From Catenulispora pinisilvae (GTDB lineage: Bacteria; Actinomycetota; Actinomycetes; Streptomycetales; Catenulisporaceae): DNA of 57,982 bases. Shown here in pieces: positions 46,189 to 54,161 of the stretch (position 1 is its first letter; each line of letters begins with the position of its first letter). The notes below the pieces were generated by a model. It searched no databases and was not told the origin of the DNA. It was given only the letters and a program-made list of their open reading frames with translations. Location of the stretch: the NCBI RefSeq assembly GCF_015356865.1, contig NZ_JAAFZA010000040.1:1-57982 (forward strand), in the 5' to 3' direction. The position numbers were made by a program, and so were the translations under genes.

Positions 46189-47501
46189 GCACCCAGCCTG
46201 CCACCGAGAACAAGCCCGGCCCGGTCCAGGACGCGGCCCCGCCCGCCAGGACGGCCACGACGCTGCTGGGCTACGGCCGCGAGCGCGTCGAGCGGGCCCG
46301 CGGCGGGGAGATGGGCTCCCTGCCCGCCGTCGCCGGCCTGATCGTCCTGGTCGTCTTCTTCTGGATCGTGCAGCCCGGCTTCCTGTCGCTGTACAACATC
46401 GCCAACCTGGTCACCCAGGCCGCGCCGATCATCATCTTGGCCATGGGCCTGGTGTTCGTGCTGCTGCTCGGCGAGATCGACCTGAGCGCCGGCACCGCCT
46501 CCGGTGTGTGCGCGGCCCTGATGGCCGTGATGATCGTGCGGCACAACATGGCGTGGTACTTCGCGGTGCTGCTCGCCGTCATCACCGGCGCGGTCCTCGG
46601 GTTCGTGATCGGGTGGCTGCGCGCCAAGGCGCGGATCCCCTCGTTCGTCGTCACCCTGGCCGCGTTCCTGTCCTTCCAGGGCATCGTGCTGATGCAGGTC
46701 GGCAAGGCCGGCTCGATCTCGCTGCCGGACCAGGCCGCCAAGCCGATCATCACCCTCGAGGGCTACAACAACAACCTGATGCCGCTGTGGCTGGGCTGGG
46801 TCATGCTGGCCGTGGTGGCCGGCGGCTACGCCCTGGTGAAGCTGCGCATCGCGGTCAGCCGGCGCTCCGCGGGCCTGGAGTCCGAGCCCACCCTGGTGAC
46901 CGTCGCCAAGACCGCCGCCATGGTGATCCTCGGCGCGATCTTCGTCTACATCCTGGGCGAGAACCGGGCCATCCAGCAGAACGCCTTCTTCAACAACCTG
47001 AAGATCGAGGGCATCCCCTGGGTCGTCCTGCTGCTGATCGTCCTCACCGTCGGGCTGACCTTCCTGCTGAGCCGCACCCGCTACGGCCGGCACGTCTACG
47101 CCGTCGGCGGCAACGACGAGGCCTCGCGCCGGGCCGGTATCCGGGTCGACCGGATCCGCATCTCGGTGTTCGTCCTGTGCTCGCTGCTGGCCGCGGTGGC
47201 CGGCGTCGTGCAGGCCTCGCAGCTGGAGTCGGTGGCCTCGAACTTCGGCGCCGGCAACACCCTGCTGCTGGCCGTCGGCGCGGCCGTGATCGGCGGCACC
47301 AGCCTGTTCGGCGGGCGCGGCCGGATCATGGACGCGGTCTGGGGCGGGCTGGTCGTGGCCGTCATCCAGAACGGCATGGGCGACCTGATCAAGGGCGCCA
47401 ACAGCCAGGCCTGGCAGTGGATCGTGACCGGGCTGGTGCTGCTGTTGGCAGCCGGGTTCGACGCGGCGTCCCGCCGGGTCGGCGGGGCCGACTCGCGCTG
47501 A
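46185..47501 (+). CDS. xylH: Sugar ABC transporter permease (XylH/RbsC type)
   Basis: A 438-residue inner-membrane permease with about ten hydrophobic helices, e.g. LPAVAGLIVLVVFFWIV, IIILAMGLVFVLLLG and TLLLAVGAAVIGG. The family signatures are GEIDLSAGTASGV near the N-terminus, IPSFVVTLAAFLSFQGI, and GRHVYAVGGNDEASRRAGIRVDRIRISVFV, the EAA-like cytoplasmic loop that contacts the ATPase. It forms the pore with the single-domain ATPase and XylF. Overlaps the ATPase gene by 4 bp and is followed by the ROK gene 92 bp later. Confidence 0.92.
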   Translation: MSTQPATENKPGPVQDAAPPARTATTLLGYGRERVERARGGEMGSLPAVAGLIVLVVFFWIVQPGFLSLYNIANLVTQAAPIIILAMGLVFVLLLGEIDLSAGTASGVCAALMAVMIVRHNMAWYFAVLLAVITGAVLGFVIGWLRAKARIPSFVVTLAAFLSFQGIVLMQVGKAGSISLPDQAAKPIITLEGYNNNLMPLWLGWVMLAVVAGGYALVKLRIAVSRRSAGLESEPTLVTVAKTAAMVILGAIFVYILGENRAIQQNAFFNNLKIEGIPWVVLLLIVLTVGLTFLLSRTRYGRHVYAVGGNDEASRRAGIRVDRIRISVFVLCSLLAAVAGVVQASQLESVASNFGAGNTLLLAVGAAVIGGTSLFGGRGRIMDAVWGGLVVAVIQNGMGDLIKGANSQAWQWIVTGLVLLLAAGFDAASRRVGGADSR

Positions 47502-47593
47502 GGGCCGTGAAAGGCGCCAGTCTCGGCCGATAATGGCCGAGACTGGCTGGAACCGGCCCAAAGGCGTCGGAAACGCGCAGCGAGGAGAGAACC

Positions 47594-48868
47594 ATGAGGG
47601 CCCGCAAGGGGTTCGCCTACGGAGTGACCCAGGAGGAGCTGCGCCGGCACAACCTGTCGACCCTCTTGCGCTACGTCCACGAACACGGACCGACCTCGCG
47701 CGCCGTGCTCACCGCCAGCATGAGCCTGAACCGCTCGACGATCGGCGCGCTGACCGCCGACCTGTCCTCGGTGGGACTGGTCCAGGAGGAACTGCCCGGC
47801 CGGCACCTCGGAGCCGGCCGGCCCTCGCTGGTCGTGGTCCCCAGGGCCGAGCACGTCTTCGCGCTCGCCTACGAGATCGGCGTCGACTTCCTGGTCGCCG
47901 CCCGGGTCGGGCTCGGCGGCCAGGTGCTCGACCGGCGCGAGCTCTACCGCCCGCGCGGCGACTACGACATCGAAGACGTCATGGGGCACCTGGAACGGTT
48001 CACCGGCGAACTCCTGTCCTCCGGTGACATCCCCTCCGACGCCCTGTGCGCCGGAGTCGGCGCGGCGGTCCCGGCCGCCGTCCGCTCCACCGACGGGATG
48101 CTCCGCTTCGTGCCCAACATGAACTGGGACGACTGGGGCGACGCCCCGCTCGGCGACATCCTGCACCGGCGGCTGGTGGAGACCTTCGGGATCGGCGCGC
48201 CGGTCGCCGTGGCCAACGACGCCGACCTCGGCGCGCTGGCCGAGCGCACCCGCGGCGCCGCGATCGGCTGCGACGACGTGGTGTACCTGGTCGGCGAGGT
48301 CGGCGTCGGCGCCGGGGTGATCGCCGGCGGCGAGGCCATGTCCGGCCACGACGGCTACGCCGGCGAGGTCGGCCACATGGTGGTCAACCCCTCGGGCCGG
48401 CTGTGCCGCTGCGGCGCGCGCGGCTGCTGGGAGACCGAGATCGGCGAACCGGCGATCCTGGCCGCCGCCGGCCACGCCGACGGCCGCCGGGCCACGGTCG
48501 CCGAACTGGTCGCCGAGGCCGCGGCCGGGGACGAGAAGTCAGTGCGGGCGCTGGAGCACATCGGCGGCTGGATCGCGCTGGGCGTGGCCAACATAGTGAC
48601 GGTGTTCAACCCGAGCATGGTGATCTTCGGTGGGCTGTTCGGGGACGTGTTCCCGGCCGTGCAGGGTCAGATCCGGACGAACCTGCTGTCCGGCAGCCTG
48701 GGCGTGGTGCGCGAGGGCGTGCGCCTGGTGACGCCGGGGCTCGGTGCGGACTCGACACTGATCGGCGCGGCGGAGAAGGCGTTCCAGCCGTTGCTGGACG
48801 ACCCGCTGGGGTTCGTGCAGCAGGAGGCGCGCCGCGGCGGCGCCCGGTCCGGCGCCGAAGCGAGCTGA
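47594..48868 (+). CDS. ROK family transcriptional regulator (XylR/NagC type)
   Basis: A 424-residue ROK repressor: an N-terminal winged HTH (LRRHNLSTLLRYVHEHGPTSRAVLTASMSLNRSTIGALTADLSSVGLV in outline) and a sugar-kinase-like domain with GAGRPS, VGVGAGVIAGG and the zinc motif GHMVVNPSGRLCRCGARGCWE (CxCGxxGCxE). Placed right after the xylFGH genes in the same direction, it is the probable local regulator, as XylR is in other Gram-positive bacteria. AGGAGAG precedes the ATG. Confidence 0.92.
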   Translation: MRARKGFAYGVTQEELRRHNLSTLLRYVHEHGPTSRAVLTASMSLNRSTIGALTADLSSVGLVQEELPGRHLGAGRPSLVVVPRAEHVFALAYEIGVDFLVAARVGLGGQVLDRRELYRPRGDYDIEDVMGHLERFTGELLSSGDIPSDALCAGVGAAVPAAVRSTDGMLRFVPNMNWDDWGDAPLGDILHRRLVETFGIGAPVAVANDADLGALAERTRGAAIGCDDVVYLVGEVGVGAGVIAGGEAMSGHDGYAGEVGHMVVNPSGRLCRCGARGCWETEIGEPAILAAAGHADGRRATVAELVAEAAAGDEKSVRALEHIGGWIALGVANIVTVFNPSMVIFGGLFGDVFPAVQGQIRTNLLSGSLGVVREGVRLVTPGLGADSTLIGAAEKAFQPLLDDPLGFVQQEARRGGARSGAEAS

Positions 48869-48991
48869 GGCGGGACTGACGCTTGCCGCGTCGGGAAAGC
48901 GCGATCCCCGGCCGCACCACGGTTTCGGCTATGGCCGCCATGCCGGAACCGCCATCGCGCGGTCCATGATCGCGCGCCTAGCCTGAGCTTC

Positions 48992-49219
48992 ATGACCGCG
49001 AACCCCAGTGGCTCCGGTGCCACCGCGAGCCCGCGTGCCGCGCTGATCACGGCCATCTCCATCGAGGAGGTGCCCGAGCCGGCGACGATGATTCCCGACC
49101 TCGCTGGAAACAGCCATCTCCAAGATCCGCGCCGGTCGCTGAGCGGCCGCGCGTTGTTAACCCGGCTGATTAGGCTGACGGTCACGGGGCAGGGAGCGTG
49201 GGAAGTGGACTCACCGTGA
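48992..49219 (+). CDS. Small ORF overlapping lysR, unknown function
   Basis: A 75-codon ORF. TAGCCT (48979-48984) ends 7 nt before the ATG, the leaderless promoter spacing seen elsewhere in this window, and the stop overlaps the lysR GTG as GTGA, a coupling geometry. The first 40 codons have strong G/C third positions; the rest are less biased and include a TTA codon (49157-49159). I recognise no family. It could be a leader peptide coupling translation to lysR, or chance. Confidence 0.4.
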   Translation: MTANPSGSGATASPRAALITAISIEEVPEPATMIPDLAGNSHLQDPRRSLSGRALLTRLIRLTVTGQGAWEVDSP

Positions 49220-50166
49220 CGCAGCTGAACTTGCACCGCTTGTCGATCTTCATGACCGTGGTCGAGACCGGCGGCTTCTCGGCCGCCGCGCAGAAGCTCT
49301 ACATGAGCCAGCCTTCGGTCTCCAACCACGTCCGCAACCTCGAACAGTCCCTCCAGACCACCCTCATCGACCGTTCGGGCCCCCGCATCCGCCCCACGGC
49401 CGAGGGCGAAGTACTGGTCGAGTACGCCCGCCGCGTCTTCCTGCTCACCGAGGAGGCGGTCGCGGCCATCCGCGAGGTCTCCGGGGTCCAGACCGGCCGC
49501 CTGGAAGTAGGCGGCACCACCACCGTCGGCACCTACCTGCTGCCGCACCTGTTGGCCCGCTTCCGCGACCGCCACCACAACATCGAGTGCGACATTGTTG
49601 TCGGCAACAACGGACAGATCATGAAGCGGCTCCTGGACGGCGAACTCGGCCTGGCGATCGTCGCCGGCCAACCCGGAGCGCCCCAACTCAAGACCGAGAC
49701 CGTCCTGGACGAACGCCTGCTGCTGGTCGCCGCCCCCGGCCACCCCCTCGCCAACACCGGCACCGTCGCCCCCGCCGACCTGGCCGGCGAGCGCTTCCTG
49801 TTGCGCGAACCCGGCTCCCAGACCCGCGACCTCCAAGAGGCGGCCCTGATCGGTTGGGACCTGGACGACATGGCCAAGGCCGACATGTGGGGCCCGGAGA
49901 CCATCAAGCAGTCGGTCGCCGCGGGCCTGGGCATCAGCCTGATCTCCGAGCACGCCATCGACGCCGAGGTGCGCGACGGCCGCCTAGCCGTGCTGGAGGT
50001 GCACCCGCCACTGCGCTCGCGGCCGGTGGTGGTGGCCTACCGGCGCGACCGGTTGCTGTCGCCGGCTGAGCGCGCGTTCCTGGGATTGGTGCGCGGGCTG
50101 CGGACTTGGCCCGGGGCTGGGCTTGCGGCCGAGACTGGGACTGGGCCTGTCAGCGGCGATGAGTGA
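49216..50166 (+). CDS. LysR family transcriptional regulator
   Basis: A 316-residue LTTR. The HTH is LNLHRLSIFMTVVETGGFSAAAQKLYMSQPSVSNHVRNLEQSLQTTLIDRS in outline; the effector domain follows (GTTTVGTYLLPHLLARFRDRHHNIECDIVVGNN ... LLREPGSQTRDLQEA). It resembles the CbbR/CysL-type subgroup. GTG 49216 is preferred over GTG 49198 because the latter has its ribosome site too close. The target is unclear; the downstream acyl-CoA ligase has its own upstream region. Confidence 0.9.
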   Translation: MTQLNLHRLSIFMTVVETGGFSAAAQKLYMSQPSVSNHVRNLEQSLQTTLIDRSGPRIRPTAEGEVLVEYARRVFLLTEEAVAAIREVSGVQTGRLEVGGTTTVGTYLLPHLLARFRDRHHNIECDIVVGNNGQIMKRLLDGELGLAIVAGQPGAPQLKTETVLDERLLLVAAPGHPLANTGTVAPADLAGERFLLREPGSQTRDLQEAALIGWDLDDMAKADMWGPETIKQSVAAGLGISLISEHAIDAEVRDGRLAVLEVHPPLRSRPVVVAYRRDRLLSPAERAFLGLVRGLRTWPGAGLAAETGTGPVSGDE

Positions 50167-50277
50167 AGTTGTAGGTCGCGCTGTTCACGGCACGCGCCTT
50201 CACGCGCCTCACGGTGACCGGCCCGCCGCGAACCACCAACCCTTGACGCCGCCCACCCCCTCCGCTTGCCTGGACCG

Positions 50278-51864
50278 ATGACGGTCCAACCCGCGTGGCA
50301 CCCGACCCCCGACCAGTCCGTCGCCCGCCGCAACACGCTGGCCGACCTGCTCCGCCGGACCGCGGCTCGGGAGCCGGACAAGCTGGGGCTGGTGTTCGGC
50401 GCCGTGCGGCAGACGTTCGCCGAGCTCGACGCGACCGTCAACCGCGCCGCGAACGCCCTCGCCGCGCGGGGGATCCGCCGGGGTGACCGGGTCCTGATGG
50501 TGGCGCACAACTCGCACGGCTTCGTCGTCGCCTACTTCGCGCTGGCCCGGCTCGGTGCCGTGTCCGTGCCGGTGAACTTCATGCTCGGGCCCGATGAGAT
50601 CGCTTACGTCATCAGGCATTCCGGTGCCGTCGCGGTCATCGCCGAGGACGCGTTGGCCGACACCGCCGACCGCGCGTGGCAGGCTGCTGACACCGCGCCC
50701 GCGCTCAGAGTCGCCATCGGCTCCGGCGCGGCCGCCGTCCCCGAAGGCTGGCTCGACTTCGAAGCCGCCTACCGCGAAGCCCCGGCCGAGGAACCGGACT
50801 CGGCCGTCACCGACGACGACCCCGTCCAGATCATGTACACCTCCGGCACGGAGTCCCGGCCCAAGGGCGCCGTCATGTCCACCCGCAACCTGACCGCCCA
50901 ATACACCAGCGCCATCGTCTCCGGCGGCATGAGCGCCGACGACATCGAAGTGCACGCACTCCCGCTCTACCACTGCGCGCAGCTCCACTGCTTCCTCACC
51001 CCCGACATCCAGCTCGGCGCGACCAGCGTCGTCCTGCCCGGCGCCGACCCCGCAGCCATCCTGCGCACCGTCGAGGACGAGCACGCCACCAAGCTCTTCT
51101 GTCCGCCGACCGTCTGGATCGCCCTGCTGCGCCACCCCGACATCGACGCCCGCGATCTCAGCACCCTGCGCAAGGGCTACTACGGCGCCGCCGCGATGCC
51201 GGTCGAGATCCTGGCCGAGCTGCACCGCCGCCTACCCGACCTGCGCCTCTACAACTTCTACGGCCAGACCGAGATGTCCCCGGTGGCCACCGTCCTCGGC
51301 CCGGAGGACCAGGAACGCAAGCCCGGCTCGGCGGGCCGCGCCGCGCTCAACGTCGAGACCCGCGTGGTCGACGAAGATGGACGCGAGGTACCGCGCGGCG
51401 AAGTCGGCGAGATCGTGCATCGCGGTCCGCACACCATGCTCGGCTACTGGAACGACCCCGAACGCACCGCCGAAGCCTTCCGCGGCGGCTGGTTCCACAG
51501 CGGCGATCTGGGCGTCATGGACGACGAGGGCTACCTGCGCGTCGTCGACCGCAAGAAGGACATGATCAAGACCGGCGGTGAGAACGTCGCCAGCCGTGAG
51601 GTCGAGGAGACCGTCTATCAGCATCCGGCGGTCGCCGAGGTGGCGGTGTTCGGCGTGCCGGACCCGTACTGGATCGAGATGGTCTGCGCGGCGGTGGTCG
51701 TGAAGCCGGGGGAGCACCTGGCGCCGGACGACGTCGTCGCGTTCTGCCGGGCACGGCTGGCCGGGTTCAAGACGCCCAAGAAGGTGGTCATCGTCGCGGC
51801 GTTGCCCAAGAACCCCTCCGGCAAGGTCCTCAAGCGCGAATTGCGCGCGCTCCACGGCGGTTGA
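50278..51864 (+). CDS. Acyl-CoA synthetase (AMP-forming, FadD type)
   Basis: A 528-residue ANL-superfamily ligase that activates a carboxylic acid as acyl-AMP and then acyl-CoA. Motifs: P-loop-like MYTSGTESRPKGAVMSTRN, YNFYGQTEMSP (A5), GYWNDPERTAEAFRGGWFHSGDLGVMDDEGYLRVVDRKKDMIKTGGENV (A7-A8, Asp and Arg of the AMP ribose site) and the catalytic Lys in NPSGKVLKRELR. The medium/long-chain subgroup is likely; it could activate fatty acids or a sterol side chain, which is speculation. ATG 50278 matches the family N-terminus. Confidence 0.92.
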   Translation: MTVQPAWHPTPDQSVARRNTLADLLRRTAAREPDKLGLVFGAVRQTFAELDATVNRAANALAARGIRRGDRVLMVAHNSHGFVVAYFALARLGAVSVPVNFMLGPDEIAYVIRHSGAVAVIAEDALADTADRAWQAADTAPALRVAIGSGAAAVPEGWLDFEAAYREAPAEEPDSAVTDDDPVQIMYTSGTESRPKGAVMSTRNLTAQYTSAIVSGGMSADDIEVHALPLYHCAQLHCFLTPDIQLGATSVVLPGADPAAILRTVEDEHATKLFCPPTVWIALLRHPDIDARDLSTLRKGYYGAAAMPVEILAELHRRLPDLRLYNFYGQTEMSPVATVLGPEDQERKPGSAGRAALNVETRVVDEDGREVPRGEVGEIVHRGPHTMLGYWNDPERTAEAFRGGWFHSGDLGVMDDEGYLRVVDRKKDMIKTGGENVASREVEETVYQHPAVAEVAVFGVPDPYWIEMVCAAVVVKPGEHLAPDDVVAFCRARLAGFKTPKKVVIVAALPKNPSGKVLKRELRALHGG

Positions 51865-51870
51865 TGACCA

Positions 51871-51908
51871 CGATCATGCCCATCATCGGTATGGTAACCA
51901 TCTGATCG
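51871..51908. promoter_or_regulatory. Nested inverted repeats upstream of the Ser/Thr kinase
   Basis: CGATCA (51871-51876) pairs with TGATCG (51903-51908), enclosing ATGGT-A-ACCAT (51891-51901). A TATGGT -10-like hexamer (51890-51895) lies inside. The kinase ATG is at 51935. Confidence 0.4.
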
Positions 51909-51934
51909 TCAGTCGCAGAACGGGATGGGGGCCG

Positions 51935-54055
51935 ATGACGATGCAGACGCTTGGTGCCGGGGACCCGCACCGGATCGGACCGTACGTCCTGACCGGTCGG
52001 CTGGGAGCCGGCGGCATGGGCAGTGTCTACCTGGGCTGGGATCCGGCCGGCAGACCGGCGGCGGTGAAGGTGGTCCGCAACGACTTCCTCCAGGACCCCG
52101 ACTTCCGGGCCCGCTTCCGCCGCGAGATCTCCTCGGCGCGCCGGGTGAGCGGGCCGTGGATCTCCCGGGTGCTGGACGCCGACCCGGACGCCGAGTCGCC
52201 GTGGCTGGCCACCGAGTACGTCGCCGGCCCCACGCTGGACGCCGCCGTCAACCGGTTCGGGCCGCTGCCCACCGAGACCGTCGCGGTGCTGGCGCAGTGC
52301 CTGGGCCAGGCGCTGGAGGCCGTGCACGCGGCCGGTGTGGTGCACCGGGACATCAAGCCGAACAACATCCTGCTGGCCGCCGACGGCCCGCGGATCATCG
52401 ACTTCGGCATCGCCCGCGCCACCGACGACACCAAGCTCACCGCCACCCACGCCGGCGTCCTCGGGGTGGCCGGCTTCATCGCGCCGGAGCGCATCGAGCG
52501 CCAGGCGATGCTGCCGGCCGGCGACGTCTTCGCCGGCGGCGTGGTGCTGGCCTTCGCGGCCACCGGCAAGCTGGCCTTCGGCAGCGGCGAGCCGGTCACG
52601 GTCGCCTACCGGGTGGTCCACGCCGAGCCGGACTTGGCCGAGCTGCCCGAGGCGCTGCGGCCGCTGGTGGCGCAATGCCTGGCCAAGGATCCGGCGGCGC
52701 GGCCGGACGCCGTCCAGATGGCCGGCGAGGCCGCCCGGCTGCGCGGCGCCAGCGACTGGCCCGGCGTGCCGATGTCCCTGACCGACTGGTCCGGCGGCGG
52801 CACCACCGGCGACACGCTGGAGCTGGCCACGAGCTGGCTGCCCAAGCCGCTGGCCATGCACACGGTGCGGGACTACGACCTGACGGCGGCGCACGCGGCG
52901 GCCGAGACGGCGCGGCTGAACGTGCACAACGATCCCCGGTTCGCGGCCGCGGGTGCGAGCGCGGGCTCCGGCCCGGGCGGCGCCGCGACTCCGAGCGGGC
53001 CCGGCGGTCCGGCTGGGGTCGGCGGTCCGGGCGGGCCCGGCGGGCCGGGCGGACCTGGTGGGTCGGGCGGTGCGGCCGGTTTCGGCGTCGACTTCGGACC
53101 CGGTGCCAACGCCGGTGCCGGCGGTCTCACCGGCGCTGCCCACAACGCTGCCGGTTTCGGGGACATGTCCGGGCGCGACGGTTCTGGTGGTTCTGGTGGT
53201 CCCGGCGGTCCGGGTGGCCCATACGCTCCGCACGGCCAGCGACCGCCGCGACGCTCCGGCGACACCGAGCAACTGCCGGAGCGCCGCAAGAAGCCCGCCC
53301 TACTCATCGGCGGGGCGGCGGCAGCCGTCGTCGCGGTGGCGGTCGGCGTCATCGCGTTCGCCTCCGGCGGCAGCAAGTCGAACTCGACGGCACAGGGCAA
53401 CGGCGCGAACGCGGCGGCCTCCCAGAGCGTGTCCGGCAAGGACGGTGGAGACCTCCCGGGCGGCGCCGCCTCGAAGCCCGGCGACGCGTTGCCGACCTCA
53501 GGCGGCGCCCCGCCCGCCGGGAGCAGCACCAGCTCGGCCTCCGGATCCGCGCCCGCGCAGGGCGGTCCGACCGGTCAGGGTCAGTCCTCGTCCTCGGCCC
53601 AGCACACGTCCGCGGCCTCGTCGAGCGCCCCGGCGTCGCACACCACGTCGCAGGCCCCGCCGCCGACGCACAGCAGTGTCGTCGTGCCGCCGTCGACGTC
53701 GCAGCAGGCCCCGGCGCCCGCTGCGGTGCCGTGCAGCGGGACCAAGTCGACTTCGCAGGGCACGGGGATCTACTGCGGCTTCGACCCCGCTGGCAACGGC
53801 TCGACCGGCGGGTCCCCAGTCGTCAGTGGCGGTACCACCGTCGGCTACCTCCCTCAGGGTTCGAACTGGGTGATCTGCCAGGCCCAGGGATCGACCGTGA
53901 CCCAGGGCCAGTACTACAACAGCTGGTGGGCCTGGACCGAGGCCAACGACTCCAAGTGGGGCTGGGTCAACGCCGTCAACGCCCACGGCGGCGACAACAA
54001 CGGCGCCTACGGCAACGTCCCGATGTGCAACGGCAGCCACGGCTCGGCGCCGTAG
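51935..54055 (+). CDS. Membrane Ser/Thr protein kinase with extracellular domain
   Basis: A 706-residue Hanks-type kinase. Kinase domain residues 14-270: GRLGAGGMGSVY, AAVKVV (ATP Lys), VHRDIKPNN (catalytic loop, about residue 136), IDFGIA (Asp156) and GFIAPE. A Gly/Pro-rich collagen-like linker (residues 345-440) leads to one transmembrane helix (about 452-476). Outside are a Ser/Thr/Ala/Pro stalk and a C-terminal 100-residue domain with cysteines (VPCSGTK, IYCGFD, VICQAQ, PMCNGS) that resembles an SH3-like wall-binding module (TVGYLPQGSNWVICQAQG). It lacks PASTA repeats. A strong terminator follows. Confidence 0.92.
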   Translation: MTMQTLGAGDPHRIGPYVLTGRLGAGGMGSVYLGWDPAGRPAAVKVVRNDFLQDPDFRARFRREISSARRVSGPWISRVLDADPDAESPWLATEYVAGPTLDAAVNRFGPLPTETVAVLAQCLGQALEAVHAAGVVHRDIKPNNILLAADGPRIIDFGIARATDDTKLTATHAGVLGVAGFIAPERIERQAMLPAGDVFAGGVVLAFAATGKLAFGSGEPVTVAYRVVHAEPDLAELPEALRPLVAQCLAKDPAARPDAVQMAGEAARLRGASDWPGVPMSLTDWSGGGTTGDTLELATSWLPKPLAMHTVRDYDLTAAHAAAETARLNVHNDPRFAAAGASAGSGPGGAATPSGPGGPAGVGGPGGPGGPGGPGGSGGAAGFGVDFGPGANAGAGGLTGAAHNAAGFGDMSGRDGSGGSGGPGGPGGPYAPHGQRPPRRSGDTEQLPERRKKPALLIGGAAAAVVAVAVGVIAFASGGSKSNSTAQGNGANAAASQSVSGKDGGDLPGGAASKPGDALPTSGGAPPAGSSTSSASGSAPAQGGPTGQGQSSSSAQHTSAASSSAPASHTTSQAPPPTHSSVVVPPSTSQQAPAPAAVPCSGTKSTSQGTGIYCGFDPAGNGSTGGSPVVSGGTTVGYLPQGSNWVICQAQGSTVTQGQYYNSWWAWTEANDSKWGWVNAVNAHGGDNNGAYGNVPMCNGSHGSAP

Positions 54056-54072
54056 AAGCGATCGAACAATGC

Positions 54073-54108
54073 ATCAGGGGCCTGGTTCGCATGAACCAGG
54101 CCCCTGAT
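54073..54108. terminator. Bidirectional hairpin terminator
   Basis: ATCAGGGGCCTGGTTC (54073-54088) pairs perfectly with GAACCAGGCCCCTGAT (54093-54108), 4-nt loop GCAT, between the kinase gene and the convergent GH92 gene. Confidence 0.92.
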
Positions 54109-54161
54109 CACACTTCACTTCACTTCACATCACAGCGCGAACAGTGCGATCAGCGCGAACC

